From the NCBI GenBank assembly GCA_963675935.2, contig CAXXPV010000001.1, positions 1-64,000 of the forward strand: a stretch of DNA of 64,000 nt, in the 5' to 3' direction. The notes below the pieces were generated by a model. That model had not been told where the DNA came from and made no database searches. It was given only the letters and a program-made list of their open reading frames with translations. This DNA comes from G963675935 sp963675935 (GTDB lineage Bacteria > Planctomycetota > Planctomycetia > Pirellulales > Thermoguttaceae). Below, piece after piece: positions 33,109-41,271 of this stretch; position 1 is the first letter of the stretch; each line of letters begins with the position of its first letter. The position numbers were made by a program, and so were the translations under genes.

Positions 33109-33114
33109 GTTATA
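33109..33114 (-). promoter_or_regulatory. -10 element for the candidate 6S-like RNA
   Basis: TATAAC on the minus strand sits 7-8 bases before the predicted RNA 5' end. The -35 region (GACTTT at 17-base spacing) is weak. Confidence 0.4.
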
Positions 33115-33194
33115 AACTCGGCAATCTGCCCAAAGTCGCAAAACCAGCATTGGGAGGCGAGGACGTTCGCCATCGTCACGCCTTGTTCGGCCAG

Positions 33195-33223
33195 TTTCGG
33201 GCGGTGCTGGGATAGGGTATAAT
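33195..33223 (+). promoter_or_regulatory. Candidate promoter of the toxin-antitoxin pair
   Basis: TATAAT (33218-33223) has a weak TTTCGG at 17-base spacing (33195-33200). It lies 78 bases before the antitoxin ATG. Confidence 0.4.
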
Positions 33224-33300
33224 GGAATCGTCGCGGAATGATCCATTTGCCGAGTTGATCGTTGGAGCCAAGGACGCCGGGGAAAGGAAGGTTTTTCGGA

Positions 33301-33537
33301 ATGAAAGCCATCGAGACTGCGATTTCCGTGAATCCCGACGGGTCGGCCGTTATTGAACTGCAACTGCCGCCGAACGTGTCGGCGGGCGTGCATCAGGCCG
33401 TCGTGATCGTCGAAGAACAGGCGGCGGCAACGAGCCCCGCCCATGCGGCATCCGACCTTCTGCCGTTGAGTTTTGAGGGGTGGCCCAAGGGTTGCACGTT
33501 CCGTCGCGAGGACTTGTATGGAAACGACCAGCGCTGA
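33301..33537 (+). CDS. VapB-like antitoxin
   Basis: This 78-residue protein has start MKAIETAISVNPDGSAVIEL preceded by GGAAAGGAAGG. An in-frame ATG at 33262 lacks a site. It is short and hydrophilic, with a beta-rich N-terminus and the C-terminal motif WPKGCTFRREDLYGNDQR. A WPxxxxxRREDxYG tail of this kind is common in antitoxins that precede PIN toxins in cyanobacteria and planctomycetes. It overlaps the PIN gene by 20 bases, typical of toxin-antitoxin coupling. The tail probably occupies the toxin active site (inferred). Confidence 0.75.
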   Translation: MKAIETAISVNPDGSAVIELQLPPNVSAGVHQAVVIVEEQAAATSPAHAASDLLPLSFEGWPKGCTFRREDLYGNDQR

Positions 33538-33976
33538 CGATTCCCGTTGGTTTGTCGACGCGAATATCTTGGTGTTTGCTGCCGATCCGCTTTCTCCTTG
33601 GTACGCGGCGGCGACGGCACAATTGCGGATCGCGAGGGAGGACGGCATTTCTCTCATCGTCAATCCGCAAGTGGTGCGCGAGTTTGTCGCAGCCGCCACA
33701 CGGCCCGCTCCGGGTGGGCCTCCTCCTCCCATCGGTCCCATCCTTGAAAACGTGCGCCGTATTCAGTCGGGTTTCATCGTCCTCGACGAAAACTCGGCGA
33801 CAATCGACCGCTTGACGGAACTGCTCGGCACGATCCCGACCTTCGGCAAACAAGTCCACGACGCCAACATCGTCGCGACCATGCTGACGCACGGCGTGTC
33901 CACGCTGTTGACGCACAACACCTCGGACTTCGTGCGATTTGACGGATTGATTCGATTGGTGCCGCTGATATCCTAG
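33518..33976 (+). CDS. PIN-domain toxin (VapC-like ribonuclease)
   Basis: This 152-residue protein has the PIN acidic residues in FVDANILVFAADPLSPWY (first Asp), QVVREFVAA (Glu), VHDANIVATML (Asp) and TLLTHNTSDFVRFDGL (Asp). The start at ATG 33518 overlaps the antitoxin gene; frames upstream of it are implausible. VapC toxins cleave tRNA or rRNA and are held inactive by their antitoxin. The pair is directly followed by a DUF433 gene and a toxin remnant, making a small defence/plasticity island. Confidence 0.85.
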   Translation: METTSADDSRWFVDANILVFAADPLSPWYAAATAQLRIAREDGISLIVNPQVVREFVAAATRPAPGGPPPPIGPILENVRRIQSGFIVLDENSATIDRLTELLGTIPTFGKQVHDANIVATMLTHGVSTLLTHNTSDFVRFDGLIRLVPLIS

Positions 33977-34010
33977 AGCCTGCATTGAGAGCAAATTGCA
34001 CGGAACAACT

Positions 34011-34268
34011 GTGCCGAAAAAAGAGAAAGCTGACTCTGTTGTTGGCATCGACTGCGACCCCCGTGTTTGCGGCGGCGAACCCTGTATCGTCCGTACGCGA
34101 ATTCCCGTCTGGGTGCTTGCGCAATCAAGACGTCTCGGCATGAGCGAGGCCGATATTCTCAAGAGCTATCCGACACTGCGAGCCGAAGATCTCGTGAATG
34201 CCTGGGCCTACGAGCAATCGCATCGAGAGGAAATCGACCGGCAGATTGCCGAGAATGAGAAGGCGTGA
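34011..34268 (+). CDS. DUF433 protein (antitoxin-like, VapB45 type)
   Basis: This protein has about 85 residues. The core GIDCDPRVCGGEPCIVRTRI and PVWVLAQSRRLGMSEADILK, then YPTLRAEDLVNAWAYEQSHR, is the DUF433 pattern. Such genes normally sit just before a DUF5615 PIN-like toxin and act as its antitoxin. A TTG at 33996 would add five residues. Here the partner toxin is reduced to a 13-codon stub starting four bases later. The antitoxin is therefore an orphan, possibly still acting on a toxin elsewhere. Confidence 0.8.
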   Translation: MPKKEKADSVVGIDCDPRVCGGEPCIVRTRIPVWVLAQSRRLGMSEADILKSYPTLRAEDLVNAWAYEQSHREEIDRQIAENEKA

Positions 34269-34272
34269 AGAA

Positions 34273-34314
34273 TGGCCCGCCTCTACGCGAACGAGAACTT
34301 TCTCCTTCACTGAA
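34273..34314 (+). pseudogene. Truncated DUF5615 toxin remnant
   Basis: ATG 34273 opens MARLYANENFLLH and then stops. The start of DUF5615 PIN-like toxins is typically MARLYADENF with the catalytic Asp in DENF; here that Asp is Asn. The reading frame ends at 34314 where the next, minus-strand gene begins its 3' end. The position directly after a DUF433 gene is exactly where the toxin should be. Confidence 0.6.
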
Positions 34315-35563
34315 TGTTGATCTCAAATGTGCGACTGGAAAACGATCCAACCCACTCGCCTTTTTCTCTAATCGCGAGCCAACCGTCTTCGTACATCAAT
34401 TGAACTCGGTAGACGCCCGGCTTGGAGAAATCGGCTAGGGCGGAAAGGTCGAGTGATCGTTTGTAGGGATGCGTTTTGTCCAGAACGATGGACTTGAAAC
34501 CCGGCGATTGCCGCGTCGCATTTCTCTTGGCCGCTACCCGCTCGCGATTCCCATCCGGCAAGATTCGATGGAGTCCCCAAAACGCAGTTCCGCCCTCCAA
34601 GTCCAAGATCGTAACGGTGGTCCCAAAATTATCCATGAATTGAATCTCGACCGGAATGACGATTCGCTCGTGACGTGCGAAGTTGAACTTCCCATCCGTG
34701 ACGATCTGAAAGGAAGGCACTTCGCGACGATCGCCGAAAGGGAAATCAAAGTAATTTTCCAACGTGGCGCAATGCATATAGAGGGTGGAACCCGTCGAAT
34801 AGGATGGCGACAGATAAACGTCGTCCGTCAACTGTTTTTTCCACCAATCCCATTCAACTATACTTTTCCACTGATAGGCTTTGCTGTCTGCCTGTAGGAC
34901 ATAGCCTCGAATGCAGTTGGCATACAAACAGACGAGGTCCTTGTGGTCGGGATCTTGGAATATCCTTATCAAATCCTCGCCCGGTCCAAGTCCGTTCGAG
35001 ATGTCCTTCCAATTCTTGCATGAATCGGCCGACATGAAGATTCGATTGTAAATTACAGTTTTCCCATCCCTTTTTTCTCGAATCTCGACGATGGTGTATA
35101 TTGTGCCGTCTTCATGCACATACACGTCGCGGAAGTCATATTTGTCGGAAAGCAACTCCCAATTCTTTCCCTGGGCATTACAGCGATAGATGCCAAATGT
35201 CTTTGTGCTGGAGTTGGGCATTTTCCAGCCGATCCATTTTGGAGCATAATAGAAGACTGACGAGGAATTGGCTGGCATGGCGACGAAAAAACCGTTTGGC
35301 GGCACGCGCTCTTCAATCGCAATGGGCAACCACTTCTTTTCTGTTTTGGAGGCCCGAAACAGCCCTTTCGGGCAAGATGCCCAGATTTCGTCCTGCCGAA
35401 TTAGAAGCGACTGAATCTTCTTCTGCAAAAACTCGGCGATGGCCGCCGGAGAGCGTTCTGCCGCGTTTGACGACGCTACGAACAAGGCCAGGACAATCGT
35501 CGGCAAAAGCCGCTTGCCCCAGGGAATGCAGAACCCCCAATCGCTCAATGACGACCAATTCAT
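34307..35563 (-). CDS. Secreted protein of unknown function, atypical base composition
   Basis: This 418-residue protein has a signal peptide (LLPTIVLALFVASSNAAERS, cleavage about 35). The body is rich in aromatic residues and beta-strand-like repeats (GLFRASKTEKKWLPI, FGIYRCNAQGKNWELL, IFMSADSCKNWKDIS), reminiscent of BNR/photosystem-like propeller repeats. The C-terminal 100 residues (FDFPFGDRREVPSFQI to GVYRVQLMYEDGWLAIREKG) look like a beta-sandwich. Codon use is visibly more A/T-rich than its neighbours. It sits beside a toxin-antitoxin island whose partner toxin gene it cuts off, so recent acquisition is likely. I do not recognise the family. Confidence 0.7.
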   Translation of the reverse strand: MNWSSLSDWGFCIPWGKRLLPTIVLALFVASSNAAERSPAAIAEFLQKKIQSLLIRQDEIWASCPKGLFRASKTEKKWLPIAIEERVPPNGFFVAMPANSSSVFYYAPKWIGWKMPNSSTKTFGIYRCNAQGKNWELLSDKYDFRDVYVHEDGTIYTIVEIREKRDGKTVIYNRIFMSADSCKNWKDISNGLGPGEDLIRIFQDPDHKDLVCLYANCIRGYVLQADSKAYQWKSIVEWDWWKKQLTDDVYLSPSYSTGSTLYMHCATLENYFDFPFGDRREVPSFQIVTDGKFNFARHERIVIPVEIQFMDNFGTTVTILDLEGGTAFWGLHRILPDGNRERVAAKRNATRQSPGFKSIVLDKTHPYKRSLDLSALADFSKPGVYRVQLMYEDGWLAIREKGEWVGSFSSRTFEINIQ

Positions 35564-35602
35564 TCATACCCCTCCTTCTCCGATCGTTTTTCATCCCCCA
35601 TA

Positions 35603-36697
35603 TCACCCCTGCTGCAACCGCTCGACATGCGCCGTGGCGGCCGAGGCCAAGCCGGCCAAGTGATAGCCGCCCTCGAGAATCGAAACCACCCGGCCCTCGG
35701 CGTTCTGATCGGCCATCTCCAACACCAACGCCGTCAGGTCGCGGAAGTCCTTGTCGGTCAACTCGAAACGGCCCAGCGGGTCGCCGTGGCGCGAATCGAA
35801 GCCGGCGGAAATGATGATTAGCTCCGGCTTGAACCGCGTGACCGCCGGGCCGAGCTGGTCGTGAAAAGCCCCAAAAATTTCCTTGTGTCCCGCGCCGCGG
35901 GCCAGGGGGCAATTCAATGTCGTGCCCAAGCCCTTGCCGCGACCGGTTTCGGTCTTCGCGCCTGTGTGCGGATACCACGGCGACTGGTGCGTGCTGAAAT
36001 AAAACACCGACCCGTCTTCGTAAAAAATGTCTTGCGTGCCGTTGCCATGATGCACGTCCCAGTCGATGATGAGCACCTTGCCGATGCGGTGTTTTCGCTG
36101 GGCGTATCGCGCGGCGACCGCCGCGTTGTTGTAAACGCAAAAACCCATGCCGCGATCGGCCGTGGCGTGGTGGCCGGGCGGACGAGCAAGACAGAAGGCG
36201 TTTTCGGCACGCCCGCTCGCCACGGCGTCGACCGCCACGCACGCGGCGCCCGCGGCGTAGTCGGCCGCCACGTCCGACTTGCGGCATATCCACGTGTCGC
36301 CGGTGCTGAGCCGTTTCGCGCCCGAGGTGATCTCGCGATCCACCCGAGCCAGATACTTCGCCGTGTGGCAAGCCAAAAGCTCGTCGTCGGTCGCCGCGCG
36401 GGCCTGATAGCTCTTCAGCGACGCGAAACCCTTGCTCTTCTTCAATGCCTTGAGCAAGGCGTCGTAGCGGGCCGGACACTCGGGCCTGCTCGTGTCAGAC
36501 GCATGGCAGCGATTCATCTCGTCGAAGACCAACGCCGTCGGCAGTCGAGCCGGCGCGGGCCGCGGCTGCGAGGCCGACTTCGCGGCAGCCGATTCGCCCA
36601 ACAAAAGCGACGCCCCAAAACCGCAGGCCAGGGTTTGCAAAAAACGACGGCGAGTGGTCGGCTCGACGGCGGCGTTCGCGACAGGTTGGCCGTTCAC
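35603..36697 (-). CDS. Histone-deacetylase-family amidohydrolase with Tat signal
   Basis: This encodes about 364 residues from GTG 36697, preceded by GGGAGT. An ATG at 36835 would read through unrelated sequence next to a repeat. A twin-arginine-like signal (TTRRRFLQTLACGFGASLLL) suggests export. The class I/II HDAC motifs are LARPPGHHATADRGMGFCVY, IIDWDVHHGNGTQDIF (zinc ligands Asp and His), SAGFDSRHGDPLG and LEGGYH. Bacterial members remove acetyl groups from polyamines or other small acetyl-amides. An exported HDAC-like enzyme is less common and might act on a periplasmic substrate. There is no obvious operon partner. Confidence 0.9.
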   Translation of the reverse strand: MNGQPVANAAVEPTTRRRFLQTLACGFGASLLLGESAAAKSASQPRPAPARLPTALVFDEMNRCHASDTSRPECPARYDALLKALKKSKGFASLKSYQARAATDDELLACHTAKYLARVDREITSGAKRLSTGDTWICRKSDVAADYAAGAACVAVDAVASGRAENAFCLARPPGHHATADRGMGFCVYNNAAVAARYAQRKHRIGKVLIIDWDVHHGNGTQDIFYEDGSVFYFSTHQSPWYPHTGAKTETGRGKGLGTTLNCPLARGAGHKEIFGAFHDQLGPAVTRFKPELIIISAGFDSRHGDPLGRFELTDKDFRDLTALVLEMADQNAEGRVVSILEGGYHLAGLASAATAHVERLQQG

Positions 36698-36821
36698 TTG
36701 GAGGACTCCCAAAATGCACGCCCACGGGAGAAGAAAATCGTCTCGTTTCAGTATATCGACATTCCGACGCCCGGAAAAGATGCCGCCATGGCATCGAAGA
36801 ACGAAGGTGGTGAACGAGGGG

Positions 36822-36908
36822 GTAGGGTGGGACAAGCGAAGCGCAGTCCCACCAATATATCCCGAAAGAACCGCATGGCGGGACTGCGCAAACTTGTCCC
36901 ACCCTACA
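36822..36908. repeat. GTAGGGTGGGACAAG palindrome, copy 2
   Basis: GTAGGGTGGGACAAGCGAAG and its inverse (CTTGTCCCACCCTAC) bound the gap between the HDAC-like gene and the DUF5009 gene. Confidence 0.8.
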
Positions 36909-36928
36909 GTTTTCCCATTCCGGAAAAG

Positions 36929-38098
36929 CTACGCCCGAAAATGCCAACGCCGCCGATAAAGCCACCAGAGCAGCAGCCAAAGCGTCGCGATTTCGCACGT
37001 CGCGCCCAGCAGATCGAGGAGCGGCTCGGCGCTCTCCCAGCCTTTTTGATGCACGAACCAGGCGATGTTTTTCCCGATGCGTTCGAAGCCGGGATCGAGC
37101 ACATAAGCCAGCAGGGCATTGGCGCCGATGACGATGAACGGGAAGGCCCAACGTCGAAAGCCGCCCAGGTCGATCACGGCATGAAACGCCGCCAGTAACA
37201 AAAAGCTCCATCCGCCGGCCCAAAGAACCATCGAACTGGTCCAAAGATGACGGTTCAGCGGGATCGAATAGCTCCAAACCCATCCGACGGCCAGACAGCC
37301 CACGCCGATCGCCACGAGGCAGCCCAAACGCCCCATGGCCGTCAGCCGCGCTTGCATCAACCGGCCTGCCAGCGCCCCGAGCAACACCGACGCCGAAAAG
37401 CCGAGGCTCGACACGATCCAAGTGAAAGAATGATGCCGGCGGAAAACGTCGAGCACGATCTGGTCGATATGCCAGGCGAAATTGTTATACTGCTGCAATG
37501 TTCCGCCCGGATTGCCGTTGTACGGCACGAACATCATCAAGGCCCAGTACCCGATCGTCAACGCCGCGAAAAGAACGATCTGGCCGGTCAGCCGCAAATG
37601 AATCACGGCCAACGACGCGACCAGATAGCCCACCGCGATGGCTTGCAGGGCATTGCTGAACAACTCCGGCGGCGGTGGCGGCCACTGCCAGTCCCAATGA
37701 TAATACCGAACAATTTGCACGACGATGCCGAGCATCCAAAGCGCGACGACGCGCCGGGCGATGCGCCGGTACGTCGGCCCCAACGGCTGACCCGGCACGA
37801 CTCGCTTGGCCAGCGACATCGGAATCGCGACGCCAACGACGAACAGGAACACGGGCATGACCATGTCCCAAACCACAAATCCTTCCCAACGAGGGTGCGT
37901 CAATTGCGTCTCGATGGCGTCGTAATGATGGGGCCACCAACAGGCCGCCGCCGCCAGGACGAACTCGCGCCCGCCGGTAATCCAAAACATGGTGAAACCG
38001 CGCAGGGCATCGAGCGAAAGCAGACGTTGCGGGGGCGTTTCCAAGGCCACGGCTTGCCCGTTCTGCGCAGTATCTCTCTCCTGTTCAGCTTGGGCCAT
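36929..38098 (-). CDS. DUF5009 membrane acyltransferase (HGSNAT-like)
   Basis: This 389-residue integral membrane protein has about ten helices. The start LLSLDALRGFTMFWITGG is the signature of the DUF5009/heparan-alpha-glucosaminide N-acetyltransferase family (the SLDALRG motif). FVVWDMVMPVFLFVVGVAIP follows, with a conserved His/Asp-bearing loop (MCHL-type positions not obvious). It probably transfers an acetyl group to a glycan amino sugar across the membrane. Transcribed upstream of the HDAC-like gene on the same strand, which may be a coincidence or an acetylation/deacetylation pair. Confidence 0.85.
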   Translation of the reverse strand: MAQAEQERDTAQNGQAVALETPPQRLLSLDALRGFTMFWITGGREFVLAAAACWWPHHYDAIETQLTHPRWEGFVVWDMVMPVFLFVVGVAIPMSLAKRVVPGQPLGPTYRRIARRVVALWMLGIVVQIVRYYHWDWQWPPPPPELFSNALQAIAVGYLVASLAVIHLRLTGQIVLFAALTIGYWALMMFVPYNGNPGGTLQQYNNFAWHIDQIVLDVFRRHHSFTWIVSSLGFSASVLLGALAGRLMQARLTAMGRLGCLVAIGVGCLAVGWVWSYSIPLNRHLWTSSMVLWAGGWSFLLLAAFHAVIDLGGFRRWAFPFIVIGANALLAYVLDPGFERIGKNIAWFVHQKGWESAEPLLDLLGATCEIATLWLLLWWLYRRRWHFRA

Positions 38099-38218
38099 TC
38101 GGCGGCATCCTTTTCGGGGGGGCGGGGCGCGGAACTATGAAACCGCGTTGCAATTGCGAGGTGTTGCGGTGGATTGTACTCGACTTCCACCCGCCGTGCA
38201 AATGCCTTGGCCTTACGC

Positions 38219-38377
38219 CCAGGAGAACTGCAAATTCGCATTTTGAGGATAGATGGGAAAGACCGTCATTCTGAGCGCAGCGAAGAATCTCGTTGGCCCA
38301 CAAGAACTTACGCGATACCACGGAGATTCTTCGCTACGCTCAGAATGACGGTTTCCTGGACTTTGCAGTTCGCCTGG
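38219..38377. repeat. CCAGGAGAACTGCAAA shell element, copy 2, with GTCATTCTGAG core
   Basis: CCAGGAGAACTGCAAA (38219-38234) and TTTGCAGTTCGCCTGG (38362-38377) enclose a GTCATTCTGAGCGCAGCGAA palindrome (38265-38349). The interior matches the copy at 59226-59516 almost base for base once the inserted element there is removed. Confidence 0.82.
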
Positions 38378-38565
38378 TGTTGCGCGTTGCGATGGGAGTG
38401 GAACCATTCGCGCGCTATGGTGGCGCGACTCGGATGAGATTCCTCGCCACGCTCAGAATGACAATGTTTTTCCGGCCCGTAAACGGTTATACTGTACGCG
38501 GTTTGAATTGATACATGTTCTCCCTCGGGAAAAATGTATCATCAGTGCCCGTGCAAGGTATACCT

Positions 38566-38738
38566 GTAAGCGTTCACGGCCTGGAAAGTAGCAGGCACAC
38601 TTCGTGTGCCGTCTGCCGTGTGTTTTTGCGGTTCGGCAATCATCGACATCCGGTAGACGTCACGATGGATAGCACTGCCGCGGACGGCACACAGAAGTGT
38701 GCCTGCTACTTTTCGTCCACCGATCCGTGAACGGTTAC
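38566..38738. mobile_element. GTAACC MITE-like element, copy 2, with 9-bp target duplication
   Basis: The inverted ends are GTAAGCGTTCACGG (38566-38579) and CCGTGAACGGTTAC (38725-38738). GGTATACCT flanks both sides (38557-38565 and 38739-38747). The core is an unrelated palindrome, AAAGTAGCAGGCACACTTCG paired with TGTGTGCCTGCTACTTTT-like. Confidence 0.85.
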
Positions 38739-38759
38739 GGTATACCTCGGAAAAGACGA

Positions 38760-40172
38760 CTAGATGTCGAAGTACAAGCAGAACTCATAGGGATGCGGCC
38801 GCAACTGCATCGCCTGCACCTCGTTGACCGTCTTGTACCAAATCCACGTGTCGATCACGTCGGGCGTGAACACGTCGCCGCGGAGCAGGAATTCATGGTC
38901 GGCCCGCAACGCCTTGAGCGCGTCGTCCAACGAACCCGGCGCCTGCGGAACATTCTTCATCTCCTCGGGATCGAGGTCGTAGATGTCCTTGTCCAACGGC
39001 TCGCCCGGATCGATCTTGTTCTGAATCCCGTCGATCGCCGCCATGAGAATCGCGGAGAACGAGAGATACGGATTGCAACTTGGATCGGGGCAACGGTATT
39101 CGAGCCGCTTGGCCTTCGGGTTCGGGCTGTACATCGGAATCCGCACGGCGGCCGAGCGGTTTCGCTGCGAATAGGCCAGATTGACCGGGGCCTCGAAGCC
39201 GGGCACCAACCGCTTGTAGCTATTCGTGGTCGGGTTGCAGATGCCGCACAGCGCCGGGGCGTGCTTGAGGATGCCGCCGATGGCATAGATGGCCAGATCG
39301 CTGAGTCCGGCGTATCCGCTGCCGGCGAACAACGGCTCGCCGCCCTTCCAAATCGAGATGTGCGTGTGCATGCCCGATCCGTTGTCGCCGTAAAGCGGCT
39401 TGGGCATAAACGTGACCGTCTTGTTGTACTTCTTCGCCACGTTCTTGATGATGTACTTGAACATCATGCACTTGTCGGCCATCGTCACAAGCTTGTCGAA
39501 CTTGAGGTCGATTTCCGACTGGCCGGCCGTGGCCACTTCGTGGTGCTGGGCTTCGACGTTCATCCCGCAGTCGATCATCGTCTGCATCATCTCGTTGCGG
39601 ATGTCCATCATCTGGTCGGCCGGCGGCACGGGGAAATAGCCTTCCTTGTACCGCAGCTTGTAGCCGAGGTTGGGCTTCTCGTCGCGGCCGCGGTTCCACT
39701 GGCCCTCGATGCTGTCGAGGAAATAGTAGCCCTCGTTGGCCGTCTGGTCGAATCGCACGTCGTCGAAGATGAAGAACTCGGCTTCCGGGCCGATGAAACA
39801 GGTGTCGCCGATGCCGGTGCTCTTCAGATAGTTGACGGCCTTCCGAGCGACGTTCCGCGGATCGCGGCTGTAGTCTTCCCGCGTGATCGGGTCTTGAATG
39901 TTGCAGATCATCGACAACGTCGGCAGCTTGCAGAACGGATCGAGCATGGCCGTGTCGGATTGCGGCACGATGAGCATGTCGCTCTCGTTGATCGCCTGCC
40001 AGCCGCGGATGCTCGAACCGTCGAAGCCGAGCCCGTCCTCGAACACGTCTTCGGTGAGCTTATCGACGGGAATGGTGAAGTGCTGCCAGAGACCGGGGAA
40101 GTCCATGAACCGCATATCGACAGACTTCACGTCTTTTTCCCGGCAAAGCGCTAATACCTCTTTCGGTGTCAC
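38760..40172 (-). CDS. glnA: Glutamine synthetase, type I
   Basis: This encodes about 470 residues from GTG 40172, which has AAGGAGGG six bases before it. The ATG further upstream (40313) runs through a repeat. GS-I signatures are GFDGSSIRGWQAINESDML, GPEAEFFIFD, the ATP loop KPLYGDNGSGMHTHISIWKG and EYRCPDPSCNPYLSFSAIL. KDIYDLDPEE near residue 400 matches the adenylylation loop (NLYDLP in E. coli), so covalent control by GlnE is possible. It makes glutamine from glutamate and ammonia as a cytosolic dodecamer. It is a monocistronic unit, and no NtrC-type site was recognised. Confidence 0.97.
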   Translation of the reverse strand: MTPKEVLALCREKDVKSVDMRFMDFPGLWQHFTIPVDKLTEDVFEDGLGFDGSSIRGWQAINESDMLIVPQSDTAMLDPFCKLPTLSMICNIQDPITREDYSRDPRNVARKAVNYLKSTGIGDTCFIGPEAEFFIFDDVRFDQTANEGYYFLDSIEGQWNRGRDEKPNLGYKLRYKEGYFPVPPADQMMDIRNEMMQTMIDCGMNVEAQHHEVATAGQSEIDLKFDKLVTMADKCMMFKYIIKNVAKKYNKTVTFMPKPLYGDNGSGMHTHISIWKGGEPLFAGSGYAGLSDLAIYAIGGILKHAPALCGICNPTTNSYKRLVPGFEAPVNLAYSQRNRSAAVRIPMYSPNPKAKRLEYRCPDPSCNPYLSFSAILMAAIDGIQNKIDPGEPLDKDIYDLDPEEMKNVPQAPGSLDDALKALRADHEFLLRGDVFTPDVIDTWIWYKTVNEVQAMQLRPHPYEFCLYFDI

Positions 40173-40620
40173 TGTACCCTCCTTCGTGGAACGGAATTCA
40201 TTCCGCCCCAACAGATTGAAATTGTTTCCAAAAACGTGGAACTTGGAACGTAGGGTGGGACAAGCCCTGCGCAGTCCCACCGATAAACTCCATAGTATTA
40301 CTCGGAGCGGCAATTCTGCAAAGCGGGTGCCGGGGGCGGCGGCATTTCTTTTCTTTAGCGGCGTTAAGTCGTTTATTTCATTGAGATTGCGACGATCTTC
40401 GCCGGTTTCTTTTCACGGTTGGGAATCCCGTGTCTGCGCGTTTGGTGGGCATGATGCGACCGGCAATTAGGCAGCCGGCGTTATTCCGCCGCCATTTCAT
40501 TTCCGACCAATCCATGCAAAACCCGAGAAACCATTGTGCCCGGCCGGGGTTCATAGAATACGGATCATGTTTCATTTCCCCCCAATTCGTCCACAATGGT
40601 TTGGACCCAAGGAGACTCGC
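40173..40620. other. Divergent upstream region of glnA and the Spy-like gene
   Basis: About 450 bases contain a TGGAACGGAATTCATTCCGC palindrome (about 40188-40207), half of a GTAGGGTGGGACAAG repeat (40250-40281) and no convincing gene. Promoters for both neighbours should lie here, but no clear -35/-10 pair was found. Confidence 0.5.
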
Positions 40621-41136
40621 ATGTTGAAAGCGATGAGTGTCGTGTTTGCAATGTTGGTATCGCTGGTGGTTGTCGGCAGCCTCATGGCCGCTGACAAAGA
40701 GAAAAAGCCTCGCCCCGAGGGCCGGCACGGTCAATTTTCCATCATTGATCGGTTGGAGAACATCAAGGGCTTGAACCTCACCGACGACCAGAAGACGAAG
40801 CTGGAAGCGTTGAAAAAGGAGTATCAGCCGAAAAACAAGGAAGCTTTCGCGAAAGTCGATTCGATCGCGACGGCTGAGCAGAAGAAGGCCCGTGATGAGG
40901 CCATGAAGGCCGCCAAGAAAGCCGGCAAGAACGGTCGCGAGATCATGGAAGCGGGCCGCGCCGCCATGAAGCTCACCGACGACCAAAAGACCAAGATGCA
41001 GGAAGCCCGCAAGGCCATGGACAATCTGAACAAGGAGCTTAACGACAAGGCGATGAACCTTCTGACGCCGGATCAGAAAGAGCTTTTGAAGAAGATGCAA
41101 CCACAACGGAAGAATCACAAGCCGCAAATCAGCTAG
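40621..41136 (+). CDS. Exported helical protein of the Spy/CpxP (LTXXQ) type
   Basis: This encodes about 171 residues from ATG 40621, which follows AAGGAG. It has a signal peptide (MSVVFAMLVSLVVVGSLMAA). The mature part is almost entirely charged helix with repeated LTxDQKxK motifs: LTDDQKTKLEALKKEYQPK, LTDDQKTKMQEARKAMDN and LTPDQKELLKKMQPQ. This resembles Spy/CpxP-like periplasmic proteins with LTXXQ repeats, which act as chaperones or envelope-stress regulators. In planctomycetes such proteins are common and uncharacterised. A hairpin follows the gene. Confidence 0.8.
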   Translation: MLKAMSVVFAMLVSLVVVGSLMAADKEKKPRPEGRHGQFSIIDRLENIKGLNLTDDQKTKLEALKKEYQPKNKEAFAKVDSIATAEQKKARDEAMKAAKKAGKNGREIMEAGRAAMKLTDDQKTKMQEARKAMDNLNKELNDKAMNLLTPDQKELLKKMQPQRKNHKPQIS

Positions 41137-41171
41137 CCCGATTTCTTCAGGTAGGGTATGCGCCAGGGCCA

Positions 41172-41205
41172 CGAGGGTCGATCTCGACGTCGGGATCGGC
41201 CCTCG
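41172..41205. terminator. Hairpin between convergent genes, probable bidirectional terminator
   Basis: CGAGGGTCGATC pairs with GATCGGCCCTCG across ten bases. There is no long T-run. It sits in the 135-base gap between the convergent Spy-like and phosphoesterase genes, followed by a GTACTCCT/AGGAGTAC palindrome (41209-41271). Confidence 0.5.
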
Positions 41206-41271
41206 TTCGTACTCCTAGCTCTCCGAGTGAGGGCGAGCCGCCGCAACCTCACACGAAGCGTGAGGAGTACG

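Larger units (their letters stand above)
38099..38759. other. Repeat cluster between DUF5009 and glnA genes
   Basis: About 660 bases hold no gene but three stacked elements. These are a CCAGGAGAACTGCAAA shell with a GTCATTCTGAG core (38219-38377), a half element (38434-38491: GATTCCTCGCCACGCTCAGA then CCCGTAAACGGTTAT), and a GTAACC-type element with a 9-bp duplication (38566-38738). A TGATACAT/ATGTATCA palindrome lies at 38509-38542. Confidence 0.7.
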
